Positions 16,631-25,079 of a stretch of 37,533 nucleotides of DNA are shown here, piece by piece. The position numbers and the translations under genes were made by a program. The notes under the pieces are model-generated. The model made no database searches. It had not been told where the DNA came from and saw nothing but the letters and a program-made list of their open reading frames with translations. Positions within the stretch are counted from its first letter, which is position 1; each line of letters begins with the position of its first letter. The DNA lies in assembly GCF_900277125.1 (NCBI RefSeq), contig NZ_OPYN01000150.1:1-37533 (forward strand), in the 5' to 3' direction. Source of the DNA: Pseudomonas inefficax (GTDB taxonomy: Bacteria > Pseudomonadota > Gammaproteobacteria > Pseudomonadales > Pseudomonadaceae).

Positions 16631-17824
16631 ATGACCGCGCAACAACCCGCCCCCGCCAGCAATACGCTGCAAATCACCCTGCAGATCCTGTCGATCGTTT
16701 TCTACACCTTCATTGCCTTCCTCTGCATCGGCCTGCCGATCGCCGTGCTGCCCAGCCATGTGCACGACCAGCTGGGGTTCGGCGCGGTGGTCGCCGGGCT
16801 GACCATCGGCCTGCAATACCTGGCCACCCTGCTCAGCCGCCCGTTTGCCGGGCGCGTGGCCGATACCCTGGGGGGCAAGCAGGCCATTCGCTTCGGCTTG
16901 CTGGGGATTGCCGGCTGCGGCGTGTTGACGCTGCTATCGGCCTGGACCCTGACATTACCGCTGCTGAGCCTGGCGCTGTTGCTCGGCGGGCGCCTGCTGC
17001 TGGGTATCGCCCAAGGGCTGATCGGCGTGGCCACGCTTAGCTGGGGCATCAGCCAGGTCGGGGCCGAGCACACCGCCAGGGTGATTTCCTGGAACGGTAT
17101 CGCTTCCTATGGCGCCATCGCCATTGGCGCCCCCTTGGGTGTACTGGCCGTGGATGGGCTGGACTTCGGCGTGCTGGGGCCGGCATTGCTGATACTGGCG
17201 CTATTGGCCCTGCTGGTACTGCGCAAAAGGCCGGACGTGGTGGTGGTGCTCGGCGAGCGCTTGCCCTTCTGGTCGGCTTTCGGCCGGGTCGCACCCTGCG
17301 GCCTGGGCCTGACCCTGGCCTCTATCGGCTACGGTACCCTGACCACCTTCGTCACCCTGTATTACCTTGAGCGTGGCTGGGTGGGCGCGGCCTGGTGTCT
17401 GAGTGCCTTTGGCGTGTGCTTCATCATTTCCCGGCTGCTGTTCGTCAACGCGGTCAACCGTTTTGGTGGCTACAACGTGGCCGTCGCGTGCATGGCCACC
17501 GAAGTGCTCGGCCTGGGCCTGCTGTGGCTGGCACCATCGCCGCCATGGGCGCTGATCGGTGCCGGGCTGACCGGCTTCGGGTTGTCGCTGGTATACCCGG
17601 CGCTGGGGGTGGAAGCGATCAAGCAGGTACCCAGCAGCAGCCGCGGCGCAGGGTTGGGTGCCTACGCGGTGTTTTTCGACATGGCCCTGGCCATCGCCGG
17701 GCCGGTGATGGGCGCGGTGGCCGCGCACCTGGGCTATGCCTCGATCTTCTGTGTGGCCGCACTGCTCGCCCTGGCCGGTGTCGGCCTAACGCTGTTGCTG
17801 GCGCGGCGCGCCGGTCGCGGCTGA
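16631..17824 (+). CDS. MFS transporter, YhhS-like
   Basis: A 397-aa inner-membrane protein with about twelve hydrophobic segments and the MFS loop pattern GRVADTLGGKQAIRFG after segment 2. It fits the YhhS/UPF0226 group of sugar or drug-exporter-like transporters; the substrate cannot be read. ATG 16631 is taken; GTG 16625 is in frame just upstream and neither has a strong ribosome binding site. The 3' end overlaps the 3' end of the convergent hydrolase gene by 39 bases. Confidence 0.85.
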   Translation: MTAQQPAPASNTLQITLQILSIVFYTFIAFLCIGLPIAVLPSHVHDQLGFGAVVAGLTIGLQYLATLLSRPFAGRVADTLGGKQAIRFGLLGIAGCGVLTLLSAWTLTLPLLSLALLLGGRLLLGIAQGLIGVATLSWGISQVGAEHTARVISWNGIASYGAIAIGAPLGVLAVDGLDFGVLGPALLILALLALLVLRKRPDVVVVLGERLPFWSAFGRVAPCGLGLTLASIGYGTLTTFVTLYYLERGWVGAAWCLSAFGVCFIISRLLFVNAVNRFGGYNVAVACMATEVLGLGLLWLAPSPPWALIGAGLTGFGLSLVYPALGVEAIKQVPSSSRGAGLGAYAVFFDMALAIAGPVMGAVAAHLGYASIFCVAALLALAGVGLTLLLARRAGRG

Positions 17825-18832
17825 ACGCTCGGCCGGCTGCGGCGCACCCAGTGCCTGGCTGAAGAACAAAGCGGCTTCGCGTTGCAGGGAATGGTGGATG
17901 TGCCGGCGGTCCACGCCTGCGGCGTCCTTGCACAGCGCCGGCATCCGCACGGACTGCTCGGCATCGCAATGGGCCATGAACACGAAGTGCCCGGCGCCCG
18001 CCAACAGGCGATAGTCTGGGGTGACCGGCAACTTGCGGGCCAGGGCTTCGGCGTTGCGGTCCACCGCCACCAGCTGGTCGCTGTCGCCACTGTAGATAAG
18101 CGCCGGCACCTGTACCCCGGCCAAGGCATGGCGCCCGAACAGCAGGCTGAGCGGTGCCATCAGCATCACCGCCCCCACCCGCTGGTCGGCCTCGGGCACC
18201 AGCTCGCTGCGGTCGGAAATCAGCACCCCGTGGGTCCTGCAGGCGTCGGCGTCGTTCGGGCGCTCCAGGCAATACTTGCGCAGGCGATCCAGGTCGGGGC
18301 GCGCCCCTGAGAGGATCAAGGCGGTTTCACCACCGGCCGAATAGCCGATCACCCCCACCTTGCCAGCGTTCAGGTAGGGCCCCAGCAAGGTGTCATCGCG
18401 GGCGGCCGTAATCGCGGCACTCACTTGCAGCGGCCGGCCATACAGGTTGCTCAAGGTGCCCAGGCGGCTGTGGTCGCCGGCGTTGTCCCCGGGGTGTACC
18501 ACCGCCACCACGATAAAGCCCTGCCGCGCCAGCGATGTCGCCAGGTAATGCAAGGCCAGCGGGCTGCCAGTATTGCCGTGGGACAACACCAGCAACGGGA
18601 ACTGGCCCAATGCTACCGGCGCCTCTTCAGCCACCTCGATCGGGTAGCCGTCCATGCGGCGGCTGTGGGTTTTGCCGGTGGTCGGGTAGAACGCCAATGC
18701 CTGCATGGGCCGGTCGTCGACCGGGTCGGCCAGGGTCATGTGGTGCAAGCCGGCAACCCAGGGCGCAGCCTCGGCACGGGCCAGCAGGCTGCCGAGCAGG
18801 GCCAGCGCCAACACGCAGCGTGAGAGAGTCAT
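17786..18832 (-). CDS. Secreted alpha/beta hydrolase (dienelactone hydrolase-like)
   Basis: A 348-aa protein with a signal peptide (MTLSRCVLALALLGSLLARA before EAAPW). The hydrolase fold shows LVLSHGNTG (oxyanion region), the nucleophile elbow GYSAGGE, the acid region YSGDSDQLV, and the histidine in GAGHFVF. It probably hydrolyses esters or lipids in the periplasm; the substrate is unknown. AAGGAG is ten bases before the ATG. It converges on and overlaps the MFS gene. The C-terminal tail (residues 325-348) is low-complexity and lies in the overlap. Confidence 0.8.
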   Translation of the reverse strand: MTLSRCVLALALLGSLLARAEAAPWVAGLHHMTLADPVDDRPMQALAFYPTTGKTHSRRMDGYPIEVAEEAPVALGQFPLLVLSHGNTGSPLALHYLATSLARQGFIVVAVVHPGDNAGDHSRLGTLSNLYGRPLQVSAAITAARDDTLLGPYLNAGKVGVIGYSAGGETALILSGARPDLDRLRKYCLERPNDADACRTHGVLISDRSELVPEADQRVGAVMLMAPLSLLFGRHALAGVQVPALIYSGDSDQLVAVDRNAEALARKLPVTPDYRLLAGAGHFVFMAHCDAEQSVRMPALCKDAAGVDRRHIHHSLQREAALFFSQALGAPQPAERSAATGAPRQQQR

Positions 18833-19032
18833 CGGCCGGCGGCTCCTTGCAGGGCGAAGAGATAGCCCAGCATAGAACCGGCCTGGGCTGCGCCGGATGA
18901 AACCTGGATGAAACCGGAGTCATGCACTTCACGCCGGCGGCCTATGCATTTGCGCTTTTCGTCGAACCCGTGGCATAGATGCAGGTCCACGTTTCTAGGT
19001 GACCGTTTCGCGCCATTGAAGGAGATTCATGC

Positions 19033-19875
19033 ATGAGCAAATCCGCTTACGTGCCACCCAAGGTCTGGCGCAACAACGCAGCGTCCGGTGGCCAGTTCGC
19101 CAGCATCAACCGTCCGGTTGCCGGCCCGACTCACGACAAGGACCTGCCGCAGGGCAAGCACCCGCTGCAGCTGTACTCCCTGGCCACGCCCAATGGCGTC
19201 AAGGTCACCATCGCCCTCGAAGAACTGCTCGCACTGGGCCACCTGGGTGCCGAATATGATGCCTGGTTGATCCGCATCGGCGAGGGCGAGCAATTCTCCA
19301 GCGGCTTTGTGCAGGTAAACCCCAACTCCAAGATCCCCGCCCTGCTCGACCGCAGCGTCGAGCCGCCGGTGCGGGTGTTCGAGTCGGGTTCGATCCTGCT
19401 GTACCTGGCAGAAAAGTTCGGTGCCTTGCTACCGAAAGCGCCAGCTGCCCGCACCGAAAGCCTGAACTGGCTGTTCTGGCAAATGGGCGCGGCGCCCTAC
19501 CTGGGCGGCGGCTTTGGCCACTTCTATGTGTATGCGCCGGAAAAGTTCGAGTACGCGATCAACCGCTTCACCATGGAAGCCAAGCGCCAGCTGGATGTGC
19601 TCGACCGGCGCCTGGCCGAAAGCCGCTACCTCGGCGGCGAGGAGTACAGCATCGCCGACATTGCCGTGTGGCCATGGTATGGCCAGCTGGTGCGCGGCAA
19701 CCTTTATGGCGCGGCGGAGTTCCTGGCGGTGGGCGAATACCCGCACGTGCAGCGCTGGGCCGAGGAGATTGCCTTGCGCCCGGCAGTGCAGCGTGGCACA
19801 CGGGTGAACCGGACCTGGGGTGATGAAGCCAGCCAGGTGCCCGAGCGGCATGCAGCGGCAGACCTGGACGGTTGA
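19033..19875 (+). CDS. yghU: Glutathione S-transferase / disulfide-bond reductase, YghU-like
   Basis: A 280-aa protein of the Nu-class GST group: MSKSAYVPPKVW, then LATPNGVKVTIALEE (thioredoxin fold start), NPNSKIPALLD, FESGSILLYLAEKF, and the all-helical domain with YSIADIAVWPWYG. These proteins bind two glutathiones and reduce organic hydroperoxides and disulfides. AAGGAG eight bases before ATG 19033 supports this start; the ATG at 19029 is out of frame. Single gene with a REP pair downstream. Confidence 0.92.
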   Translation: MSKSAYVPPKVWRNNAASGGQFASINRPVAGPTHDKDLPQGKHPLQLYSLATPNGVKVTIALEELLALGHLGAEYDAWLIRIGEGEQFSSGFVQVNPNSKIPALLDRSVEPPVRVFESGSILLYLAEKFGALLPKAPAARTESLNWLFWQMGAAPYLGGGFGHFYVYAPEKFEYAINRFTMEAKRQLDVLDRRLAESRYLGGEEYSIADIAVWPWYGQLVRGNLYGAAEFLAVGEYPHVQRWAEEIALRPAVQRGTRVNRTWGDEASQVPERHAAADLDG

Positions 19876-19883
19876 CGCCGCCC

Positions 19884-20004
19884 CTTGTGGGAGCGGCCTT
19901 GCGTCGCGAAAGGGCCGCAGGGCGGCCCCGGCGATTTTGCGGTGAAGCAATGATTCTGGGGGGCGCTTCGCACCCCTTTCGCGACAGAAGGCCGCTCCCA
20001 CAAG
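19884..20004. repeat. REP pair
   Basis: Left arm CTTGTGGGAGCGGCCTTGCG (19884-19903) extending to GTCGCGAAAGGG; right arm from CCCTTTCGCGACAGAAGG to CGCTCCCACAAG (ends 20004). The spacer has an additional GC-rich inverted repeat. Confidence 0.85.
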
Positions 20005-20140
20005 AGTCCGTGAGTGCTTGGGAAAGCCCCGACAATGCCCGCCTGCAAAAAACCATTTGCCCCCGCGCAAACCTGCGTCCGCCAAGCCCTTCTTGTACAC
20101 TCCTCGCATTAGCCCCCACCTGCACATTTTTGGTGAACGC

Positions 20141-21844
20141 ATGATCGAGGTAACCGAGGTTTCCATTGCCGAGCTGCGCGACGCGCTCGAGTCGGGCCGC
20201 ACGACGGCGGTCGAGCTGGTCCAGGCCTACCTGGCGCGCATCGACGCCTACGATGGCGCCGACACCGCCACTGCCCTGAACGCCGTAGTGGTACGCAACC
20301 CCGAAGCGCTGAAGGAGGCCGCAGCCTCCGACGCCCGTCGTGCCAAAGGCCAGGTCCTGAGCCCGCTGGACGGCATCCCCTACACCGCCAAGGACAGCTA
20401 TCTGGTCAAAGGCCTGACCGCTGCCTCCGGCAGCCCGGCCTTCAAGGACCTGGTGGCCCAGCGCGACGCCTTCACCATCGAACGCCTGCGCGCCGCCGGC
20501 GCCGTGTGCCTGGGCAAGACCAACATGCCGCCCATGGCCAACGGTGGCATGCAGCGCGGCGTGTATGGCCGCGCCGAAAGCCCTTACAACGCCGACTACC
20601 TGACCGCACCGTTCGCCTCGGGCTCGTCCAACGGTGCCGGCACCGCAACCGCCGCCAGTTTCAGTGCCTTCGGCCTGGCCGAAGAAACCTGGTCCAGCGG
20701 CCGTGGCCCGGCGTCCAACAATGGCCTGTGCGCCTATACCCCCTCGCGTGGGGTGATATCGGTGCGTGGCAACTGGCCGCTTACACCGACCATGGACGTG
20801 GTGGTTCCCTATGCCCGCACCATGGCCGACCTGCTGGAAATCCTCGACGTGGTCGTAGCCGACGACGCCGACAAGCGCGGCGACCTGTGGCGCCTGCAAC
20901 CCTGGGTGCCAATCCCGGCGGCCTCGACGGTGCGCCCGGCTTCGTATCTGGACCTGGCCGTGGATGCCAGCGCGCTCAAGGGCAAGCGCTTTGGCGTGCC
21001 GCGCATGTACATCAATGCCGATGCCGAAGCCGGCACCTCCGAGAAGCCAGGCATCGGCGGCCCGACAGGCCAGCGCATCAACACCCGCGCCACGGTCATC
21101 GACCTGTGGCAGCAGGCCCGTCAGGCCCTGGAGGCGGCTGGTGCCGAAGTGCTGGAAGTGGACTTCCCGCTGGTTTCCAACTGCGAGGGCGACCGCCCGG
21201 GCGCACCGACCGTGTACAACCGCGGCATCGTCAGCAAGGAGTTCCTGCATGACGAACTGTGGGAGCTGTCGGGCTGGGCTTTCGACGACTTCCTGCGCGC
21301 CAACAATGACCCCAAGCTCAACCGCCTGGCCGACGTCGACGGGCCGCAGATCTTCCCCCACGACCCTGGCACCCTGCCCAACCGTGAAGACGACCTTGCC
21401 GCCGGCATGGACGAGTACGTCAACATGGCCAAGCGTGGCCTGAAGACCTGGGACCAGATCGAGACCCTGCCCGACGGCCTGCGCGGCCTGGAGAAGACCC
21501 GCAAGATCGACCTGGAAGACTGGATGGACAACCGGGGCCTGGACGCGGTGCTGTTCCCCACCGTGGCCGACGTGGGCCCGGCGGATGCCGACGTCAACCC
21601 GGCATCCGCGGACATCGCGTGGAGCAATGGCATCTGGGTGGCCAACGGCAACCTGGCGATCCGTCACCTGGGCGTGCCGACCGTGACAGTGCCGATGGGC
21701 GTGATGGCCGATATCGGCATGCCGGTGGGGCTGACCTTTGCTGGCCGGGCTTACAGTGACAATGCGCTGCTGAGCTTTGGTGCAGCCTTCGAGGCGACCG
21801 GGTCGCGCCGGATGATCCCGCCGCGTACCCCGCCTCTGGGCTGA
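20141..21844 (+). CDS. Amidase-signature family hydrolase
   Basis: A 567-aa protein. The N-terminal helix (MIEVTEVSIAELRDALESGR) and LDGIPYTAKDSYLVKG (catalytic Lys in AKD) are typical. The Ser-rich core is GSSNGAGTATAASFSAFGLA, followed by EETWSSGRGPAS in place of the common GTDTGGSIRGPAS, so the catalytic Ser region is of a divergent subclass. It hydrolyses an amide or ester; the substrate is not known. The longer frame from 20018 crosses a REP and is rejected. The ribosome binding site is weak. Confidence 0.85.
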   Translation: MIEVTEVSIAELRDALESGRTTAVELVQAYLARIDAYDGADTATALNAVVVRNPEALKEAAASDARRAKGQVLSPLDGIPYTAKDSYLVKGLTAASGSPAFKDLVAQRDAFTIERLRAAGAVCLGKTNMPPMANGGMQRGVYGRAESPYNADYLTAPFASGSSNGAGTATAASFSAFGLAEETWSSGRGPASNNGLCAYTPSRGVISVRGNWPLTPTMDVVVPYARTMADLLEILDVVVADDADKRGDLWRLQPWVPIPAASTVRPASYLDLAVDASALKGKRFGVPRMYINADAEAGTSEKPGIGGPTGQRINTRATVIDLWQQARQALEAAGAEVLEVDFPLVSNCEGDRPGAPTVYNRGIVSKEFLHDELWELSGWAFDDFLRANNDPKLNRLADVDGPQIFPHDPGTLPNREDDLAAGMDEYVNMAKRGLKTWDQIETLPDGLRGLEKTRKIDLEDWMDNRGLDAVLFPTVADVGPADADVNPASADIAWSNGIWVANGNLAIRHLGVPTVTVPMGVMADIGMPVGLTFAGRAYSDNALLSFGAAFEATGSRRMIPPRTPPLG

Positions 21845-21867
21845 GGGTTAAAGGGGCCGCTTTGCCG

Positions 21868-21957
21868 CCCATTCGCGGGTAAACCCGCTCCCACAGGTTC
21901 ACCACAGGTATTGAATACCGTGCGGTTCCTGTGGGAGCGGGTTTACCCGCGAATGGG
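21868..21957. repeat. REP pair
   Basis: Arms CCCATTCGCGGGTAAACCCG to CTCCCACAG (21868-21896) and CTGTGGGAGCGGGTTTACCC to GCGAATGGG (21929-21957); a near-perfect inverted pair between the amidase and the regulator gene. Confidence 0.9.
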
Positions 21958-21970
21958 CCCGGAAAAGCAA

Positions 21971-22023
21971 ATCGCATAATTCAACTTTATGTGTAAAAAT
22001 GCACAAAACGTTGAATTTGCGAT
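21971..22023. promoter_or_regulatory. Long imperfect palindrome upstream of YheO-like regulator
   Basis: ATCGCATAATTCAAC on the left faces GTTGAATTTGCGAT on the right, with one extra T in the left arm; inner bases (TTTATGTGT and GCACAAAA) also pair partly. It ends just before the ATG at 22029. It is probably an operator for autoregulation and perhaps for the enzyme gene downstream; a translational hairpin is an alternative. Confidence 0.5.
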
Positions 22024-22028
22024 CTGCC

Positions 22029-22703
22029 ATGTCCATGACTCCCAACGAAGAACGCCAGCTAACCCTCACCGTCCTCAAGGCCGCCATCCAGGCCCTGGGC
22101 AGTGTTGCCGCACGCAACATGGAGATCCTCCTGCACGACCTCGATCACCCGGAACACTCCGTGGTGGCGATCGTCAACGGCCATCTTTCCGGCCGCAGCG
22201 TCGGTAGCCCGATCCTCGCCGCCCCGGAACAGGACCAGGGTTTCAAGGCACTCATGCAGGCCTCGACCGACCAGCACGGCTGTGAGCCGGTGGTGCTGCC
22301 CGATTACCCAACGACGCTCAAGGGCCGCACACTGCGCAGCGCCACGGCGATCTTCCGCGACCGCAACGGTCACCCGTTCGCCAGCCTTTGCGTCAACACC
22401 GACGTCACCGGCCTGGATGCCGCCATGAATTTCCTCCAGCAACTCCAGCCGCTGGGGGCCACGCCTGCCGTCAGTGAGCCCGCCGACATGGAGCTGCTGA
22501 TGAGCGAGATCATCCAGGCATCCCTGCAGCGCAGCGGCCAGGGGCGGATGAACAAGCAGGCCAAGGTCGAGGCCGTGCGAATGATGCAGGAGCGCGGCCT
22601 GTTCATCGTCAAGGGCGGCGTGGAGAAGGCCGCCAGCGCCCTTGGAGTGACCCGCTACACCGTTTACAACTACCTCGAGCAACTGCGCGGAGCCAGCCAA
22701 TGA
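22029..22703 (+). CDS. YheO/DauR-like PAS-HTH transcriptional regulator
   Basis: A 224-aa protein. The N-terminal YheO PAS-like domain (about 10-125) has GSVAARNMEILLHDLDHPEH, IVNGHLSGRSVGSP, and FASLCVNTDVTGLD; the C-terminal HTH (about 170-220) has VRMMQERGLFIVKGGVEKAA and LGVTRYTVYNYLEQL. DauR in P. aeruginosa represses D-arginine catabolism; here the target is probably the coupled enzyme gene (ATGA overlap at 22700-22703). Start 22029 is uncertain (22035 or 21999 are alternatives) because no ribosome binding site is clear. Confidence 0.88.
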   Translation: MSMTPNEERQLTLTVLKAAIQALGSVAARNMEILLHDLDHPEHSVVAIVNGHLSGRSVGSPILAAPEQDQGFKALMQASTDQHGCEPVVLPDYPTTLKGRTLRSATAIFRDRNGHPFASLCVNTDVTGLDAAMNFLQQLQPLGATPAVSEPADMELLMSEIIQASLQRSGQGRMNKQAKVEAVRMMQERGLFIVKGGVEKAASALGVTRYTVYNYLEQLRGASQ

Positions 22704-23617
22704 CCTTGCATATCCATACCCCCCTGATCGAATCCCGTCCGCTGTCGCTGGCTGCGGGCAGCAACGTCTGGCTCAAGCTCGATGCACTGCAGCCCTGCGG
22801 CTCGTTCAAGCTGCGCGGCGTGGGCCATGCCTGCGAGGTGCACCATGCCCGTGGCGCGCGGCATTTCGTGTCTTCCTCTGGGGGCAACGCGGGCCTGGCA
22901 GTGGCCTATGCCGGGCGCAAGCTGGGCGTGCCGGTAACTGTGGTAGTACCCGAGACCACCACCGATCGGGCCAAGGACCTGCTGCGCCTGGAGGGCGCCA
23001 AGGTGGTGGTGCATGGCAGCTCCTGGCAGGAGGCCAACGCCCTGGCACAGACCTTGGTCGGTCCGGATGACGCCTTCATCCACCCCTTTGACGACCCGCT
23101 GTTGTGGGCCGGGCATGCCAGCCTGGTGGATGAAGTCGCCGAGGCCGGCATGAAACCGGATGCCGTGGTGTTGTCGGTGGGCGGCGGCGGCCTGCTCAGT
23201 GGCGTGGTCGAAGGGCTGCAGCGCAACGGTTGGGGCGATGTGCCGGTGCTGGCGGTGGAAACCGAAGGCGCCGCATCGCTGCATGCTGCAATGCAGGCGG
23301 GGCATTCGGTGGAGCTGGAACGTATTGCCTCGGTGGCGACTTCGCTGGGGGCCAAGCGTGTGGCTGATCAGGCGCTGGTGTGCGTGCAGCAGCATCCGGT
23401 GCACAGCCACCTGGTCAGTGACCGCGCAGCGCTGGAGGCGTGCGAGCGATTCCTGCTGGACCACCGCGTGCTGGTGGAGCCAGCTTGTGGAGCGGCCTTG
23501 GCGTTGGCCTATGCACCGGGCGCCCTGGCGCAGTACCAGAATGTGCTGGTGGTGGTTTGCGGCGGGGCTACCGCCACGCTGGAGCAGATTCAGGCGTGGT
23601 TGCAGCAGGTTGATTGA
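22700..23617 (+). CDS. PLP-dependent serine/threonine dehydratase-like enzyme
   Basis: A 305-aa fold-type II PLP enzyme of the serine dehydratase group: CGSFKLRGVG (PLP lysine), SSSGGNAGLAVAYA (phosphate and substrate loop), VGGGGLLSG (PLP phosphate loop), and CGGATAT near the end. It likely deaminates serine, threonine or a related hydroxyamino acid to a 2-oxo acid. Its start overlaps the stop of the regulator gene (translational coupling), so the substrate is probably the regulator's ligand; D- or L-stereochemistry is unresolved. Confidence 0.85.
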   Translation: MTLHIHTPLIESRPLSLAAGSNVWLKLDALQPCGSFKLRGVGHACEVHHARGARHFVSSSGGNAGLAVAYAGRKLGVPVTVVVPETTTDRAKDLLRLEGAKVVVHGSSWQEANALAQTLVGPDDAFIHPFDDPLLWAGHASLVDEVAEAGMKPDAVVLSVGGGGLLSGVVEGLQRNGWGDVPVLAVETEGAASLHAAMQAGHSVELERIASVATSLGAKRVADQALVCVQQHPVHSHLVSDRAALEACERFLLDHRVLVEPACGAALALAYAPGALAQYQNVLVVVCGGATATLEQIQAWLQQVD

Positions 23618-23628
23618 GGTTGCCTGTA

Positions 23629-23724
23629 CCGGCCTCTTCGCGGGCTTGCCCGCTCCCACAGCAACCGCGCACCTTCCGAGCCTCGCGCTAAACCTGTGGG
23701 AGCGGGCAAGCCCGCGAACACCGG
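23629..23724. repeat. REP pair
   Basis: Left arm CCGGCCTCTTCGCGGGCTTG to CTCCCACAG; right arm CCTGTGGGAGCGGGCAAGCC to GCGAACACCGG. It follows the dehydratase gene. Between it and the next gene (23725-23950) no further gene is seen, only a GC-rich hairpin (GGCCGGCCTGGCCGGGGGCC) just before the nspC start. Confidence 0.9.
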
Positions 23725-23950
23725 CGGAGCCGGTGCCATCCAATACAACACTCATCGGATTCTCCTTGCGGCACCCAGTTGCTGATTACGATAGTCACAT
23801 GCCGCTGTTCTACTGAGCCCGCCGCAACCGGAAAAATCACCTCGCAACGGCGTCAACCACGACGAAATGCGTAACCCACCCTTTCGGTCTGCGGCAAGTG
23901 AAGGCACAATGCGTGTCCTTTTTTTGGCCGGCCTGGCCGGGGGCCTCTAA

Positions 23951-25048
23951 ATGATCAAGACGCCGTACTACCTCATCGATAAAACCAAGCTGCTGGGCAA
24001 CATGGAGAAGATCGCCTACGTGCGCGAACACTCCGGTGCCAAGGCGCTGCTCGCCCTCAAGTGCTTTGCCACCTGGTCGGTCTTCGACCTGATGCAACAG
24101 TACATGGACGGCACCACCTCTTCGTCGCTGTACGAGCTCAAGCTCGGCCGCCAGAAATTCGCTGGCGAAACCCACGCCTACAGCGTGGCCTGGGCCGACG
24201 ACGAGGTCGAGGAAATGCTCGAGAACTGCGACAAGATCATCTTCAACTCGATCGGCCAGCTGCAGCGCTTTGCCGAACAGTCCGAAGGCAAGGTCCGTGG
24301 CCTGCGCGTCAACCCGCAGGTCAGCAGCTCAGACTACCTGCTGGCAGACCCTGCCCGCCCGTTCAGCCGCCTGGGCGAATGGGACCCGGTCAAGGTCGAA
24401 CAGGTGATCGAGCAGATCTCCGGCTTCATGTTCCACAACAACTGCGAGAACGGCGACTTCGGCCTGTTCGACAAGATGCTCACGCACATCGAAGAGCGCT
24501 TCGGTCACCTGCTGCACAAGGTCGAGTGGGTCAGCCTCGGTGGCGGCATCCACTTCACTGGTGAAGACTACGCGCTGGACGCCTTCTGCGCGCGCCTGAA
24601 AGCTTTCTCGGAAAAGTACGGCGTGCAGGTGTACCTGGAGCCGGGCGAAGCGGCCATCACCAACAGCGCCTCGCTGGAAGTGACCGTGCTCGATACTCTG
24701 TACAACGGCAAGCACCTGGCCGTGGTCGACAGCTCGATCGAAGCGCACATGCTCGACCTGCTGATCTACCGCCTCAACGCCAAGATGGCCCCCAACGACG
24801 GCGCGCACACCTACATGGTCTGCGGCAAGTCGTGCCTGGCCGGTGACATCTTCGGCGAATACCAATTCGATCGTCCGTTGGCCATCGGTGATCGCCTGTC
24901 GTTCGTCGACGCGGCGGGTTACACCATGGTCAAGAAAAACTGGTTCAACGGTCTGAAAATGCCATCCATCGTGGTCAAGCAACTCGACGGCAGCGTCGAA
25001 GTGGTGCGCGAGTTCGGTTTCGAAGACTACGTTTCCAGCCTGTCGTAA
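23951..25048 (+). CDS. nspC: Carboxynorspermidine/carboxyspermidine decarboxylase
   Basis: A 365-aa alanine-racemase-fold PLP decarboxylase. LLALKCFATWSVFDLM holds the PLP lysine near residue 35, FMFHNNCENGDF and VSLGGGIHF are the substrate and phosphate loops, and VCGKSCLAGDIFGEY holds the catalytic cysteine. It removes CO2 from carboxyspermidine or carboxynorspermidine in the alternative polyamine route. The next gene, 31 bases downstream, is its pathway partner. Length is normal for the family. Confidence 0.93.
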   Translation: MIKTPYYLIDKTKLLGNMEKIAYVREHSGAKALLALKCFATWSVFDLMQQYMDGTTSSSLYELKLGRQKFAGETHAYSVAWADDEVEEMLENCDKIIFNSIGQLQRFAEQSEGKVRGLRVNPQVSSSDYLLADPARPFSRLGEWDPVKVEQVIEQISGFMFHNNCENGDFGLFDKMLTHIEERFGHLLHKVEWVSLGGGIHFTGEDYALDAFCARLKAFSEKYGVQVYLEPGEAAITNSASLEVTVLDTLYNGKHLAVVDSSIEAHMLDLLIYRLNAKMAPNDGAHTYMVCGKSCLAGDIFGEYQFDRPLAIGDRLSFVDAAGYTMVKKNWFNGLKMPSIVVKQLDGSVEVVREFGFEDYVSSLS

Positions 25049-25079
25049 GACCGGCTTTCAGTAAGGAGCAAGGGATAAA

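Noticed and set aside
14761..16677. 638-codon open frame antisense to ybiT
   Set aside because: High-GC third positions of ybiT keep the opposite strand open; the translation is His/Gln/Val-rich without any domain, and ybiT is clearly real.
19568..21667. 699-codon open frame antisense to the amidase and yghU genes
   Set aside because: Shadow frame running across two real genes and a REP; low-complexity Gly/Gln/Val composition.
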